Shown here piece by piece: positions 61,500 to 64,000 of a stretch of 64,000 nt of DNA. The position numbers and the translations under genes are program-made. The first letter of the stretch is position 1; the number at the start of each line of letters is the position of its first letter. The DNA is from Balanoglossus misakiensis. Lineage: Eukaryota; Hemichordata. The DNA lies in assembly GCA_040954595.2 (NCBI GenBank), contig CM082579.2, positions 8,680,001-8,744,000 of the forward strand, in the 5' to 3' direction. The notes beneath the pieces are model-generated. The model worked only from the letters and a program-made list of their open reading frames with translations. It was not told the DNA's origin and ran no database searches.

Positions 61500-64000
61500 T
61501 CCATAATGCAACCTGTAGTACAAAGATAATCATCGCAATGGGATTTGTTTGTGTGATTTTTGTGCAGCCAGACTTTGCCTGTATTATCTTTAATGTGATA
61601 AAATCACATTATTTATCACAGGACTAAGAGTTTCCAAACTGCTTTCCTCCTCTACTTGCCATAAACATGACATATTTTTACGAGAATCCCATACAAAGCC
61701 TCGAACTAATATCACTGATCAGTGCCTGATACCCGGCACTCACAATAACAGTTGTGTCACATCCAGACTGAGCTAATCCCCGACAATGCAGGAGTTGTCT
61801 TGTCAGATGATATTGGCTTTAATCTAATCCCACCGTGAGGCTTGACCTTACGACCCCAGCCGCTGTGTATGGGAGGGATGAGTTGGGGCCATCATCCAGA
61901 CAACAGGGTACATGTTGCAAATCAGACTTGATGGTCTTGATAACAGTGGCGATAATCCGAACTCCTCTGGGAGAGATTTATTTGTTAGCTGGATTGCCAT
62001 GGTGATTTAGGTTTCGATTGTGTCCTGGTACATCGCTTTCCTCTCTTCTCCAATGAGTAGTTGTTTTGATTTCATACTCTGAAATCCACGAGACATAGAG
62101 CCCTTAAAAAGTAAAAATAAAAACAATTTTTTTCATTTTTATATTTAAAAAAATTATTTTGTTCGTAACTTTAAATTTGAAAAGAATTTTGAACTGGCGG
62201 TTTTTGTAGTCGGAGAAACCAATCACTCTGGCACGTACTCCCTGTGCAACCAGACTGAATTTGTAAATTTACCACTCCTGATGTGTATAGTCATAATTCC
62301 TAGAGTATAAAATGAAAAGACAGTGCTGTTGTTAGAGCAGAGACCAGTGCCTGCTTAAATGTCAGTTTATAGTTTATTAATAGCACCAAACATGTTTTAG
62401 ACTTGATAAAATATGGCAATTATAAAAAAACCCACCAACGCCCAGCTCTGGATACACCGATGCACATCTTTCCTGATACATCGCCGCCTCGCTTAGCTTG
62501 TATTATCATCGGTAGTAAAGTAATGAAGAGCTTTCAGGGGGGAGCATAGCTCCGAATGCCCTCCGGGGGGCTAACATCTCTCTGTGCAAGCGCCACGTAG
62601 ATAGTAATTACAGAAATGCATTTTCATCTCTCTCAGTGTAGCGACTGGGTTGAAACCCCCTCGGGTGTGCAGTTTACACACACTGTGTATCTGATTGGGG
62701 GAGATGTATATTTTCAGAAAAAGCAGCTTATTTCGGAAACAGCAGTCAGCTTTTACCGATTCCTCCATTTTAATATGAAAACAGAGAGAAAAGTGGAGAA
62801 AAAAGCTATTTGTGTGTCTAATTGATCATACAGAGGCAATAAAAAAGCGTCGGGGAAGATATGCAGACAATGATTTATGGTATCATATATACGTGATAGG
62901 TACAAGTACTGTCTAGAGGTCGCGAGCTTGATAGAAACGAATTTACAAACATGCAAACATGTTCGAACACGATAATGTATCACTAATAATACACCACACA
63001 CATATTAAATGATTTAGTTGCCATCATGGTGGTGCATGTATGCTGACATACATGTACAGTGGGAACTGTAATGACCGTCAGGTGAGATCAAATGACGTTA
63101 CAATAATATTTGATTGAAATATTAGCCAGGAAGGGAGGGATGGATGGATATATGTATATATGTGTGTGTTGATTAATGTACAGTTATTGACAACAAGTCT
63201 TACAATACAGTACTGTCTACAGTACAGTATATCGCAATTAATCCATTTAAAATACTAGAGTTTTTAACATTGCAGTTTAGCAATTAGATTTTCGAAAGGA
63301 AAACATATATGGTCAAATTTACATTGTCACTAGAGCCCAGACAGTGGGGGAAATCAGCATAACCACTTGAGTATCCTTATCGCAGGTGTGGAAAAAAAAA
63401 ACACCAAAGCACTTTTGATCTCATTTTGGTGTGTAATGTGTAACTGAAGGATCTCTGTAAGTAGCTCCGGTCACCTCAAATGGCCTGAAGAGGGGTTGTG
63501 ACAGTTGCTAGCGTAATTGTAGATGATGGGAGATACCGGGGTCAGGTTTTGTATTAGCTGGGAAGTGTCGCAGTCTATACAAACAGGGGCAGGCAAGGCA
63601 AATGAGTTGTGAACAAATGTATCAAAGATGTAGAATGAAAGATTGGCTTGCATACATTGCAAGTGCAGGACATGACAGAGAGGGTCAGATTGCAATTTGA
63701 GCTCCGCTCCAAAATGATGCTCAACTGATTATCAGGTTTTGTGAAATTTGTATTTGTCAATATAACAATAAGCTGTCATGTGTATGTTTGTACTTCTTTT
63801 GGAGAAGGTGTGGGTATATGTTTTTGTGGATGTTTAAAGTGAAAGTAATGAGTGGCTTGAGTTTCATTCTGTCTATCATGTTCCTAATGGTGACATGTGA
63901 TATATATGTTTGAATGATTGGTAAAGAGATATATGAAGGGTTCATACATAGTGTGGCCAAGATTAGTGCCTGATTTCTGAATACATTCTTTCTGTCTTCC

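Larger units (their letters stand above)
58954..64000 (+). other. AFF intron 6, 5' part (continues past the window)
   Basis: Starts with a GTAAGT donor. It contains a TC run (58972-58982), a GT/GTAT microsatellite (59098-59172) and a C15 tract (61485-61499). I looked for an acidic DDL-type AFF exon through to 64000 and found none; the rest shows nothing recognisable. Confidence 0.5.

Overview
This is one window of animal nuclear DNA, AT-leaning, with gene-poor introns many kilobases long, GT-AG splicing, microsatellites and mobile-element debris. Nothing in it is bacterial. The best guess for the source is an invertebrate deuterostome, most likely a lancelet (cephalochordate). The grounds are a lilliputian/AFF-type gene that looks about equally close to the vertebrate AFF paralogues, and the very frequent palindromic word TACATGTA (for example near 4395, 9585, 12835, 20170, 63050). 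The species call is inference and only moderately sure.

The window is dominated by the 5' half of one plus-strand gene, a member of the AF4/FMR2 (AFF) family, the scaffold of the super elongation complex. Six exons can be read: exon 1 (5'UTR plus codons at 163-182), exon 2 (24953-25067), a large exon 3 (25235-26173), exon 4 (45140-45199), exon 5 (57392-57484) and a probable 37-nt exon 6 (58917-58953). Reading frame and splice phase are kept across all junctions and give about 421 residues. Exons 1-3 carry the N-terminal homology region that in human AFF4 contacts P-TEFb. Exons 4-5 carry the segment that in human AFF4 binds ELL proteins. The rest of the gene lies beyond position 64000. Introns are about 24.8 kb, 0.17 kb, 19.0 kb, 12.2 kb, 1.4 kb and more than 5 kb.

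Inside intron 3, on the opposite strand, lies an uninterrupted 856-codon piggyBac-type transposase gene (40239-42809). It keeps the DDE_Tnp_1_7 fold signatures and the C-terminal Cys-rich domain but has Gly where the first catalytic Asp should be. No terminal inverted repeats were found around it, so it is either a dead copy or a captured (domesticated) gene.

The other introns hold mobile and structural DNA. There are four copies of a ~95-bp MITE bounded by TTAA and CCC..TTCACC-type inverted ends (2525-2621, 2692-2785, 11160-11259, 56121-56215), which fits piggyBac-style mobilisation. There are three large hairpins (20840-20926, 47706-47803, 48808-49120), tandem duplications, homopolymer tracts and microsatellites. 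Parts of introns 3 and 4 (about 27.8-38.5 kb and 54-57 kb) are mostly non-repetitive and look like candidate regulatory DNA, but this cannot be proven from one sequence. I saw no tRNA, rRNA or CRISPR array.
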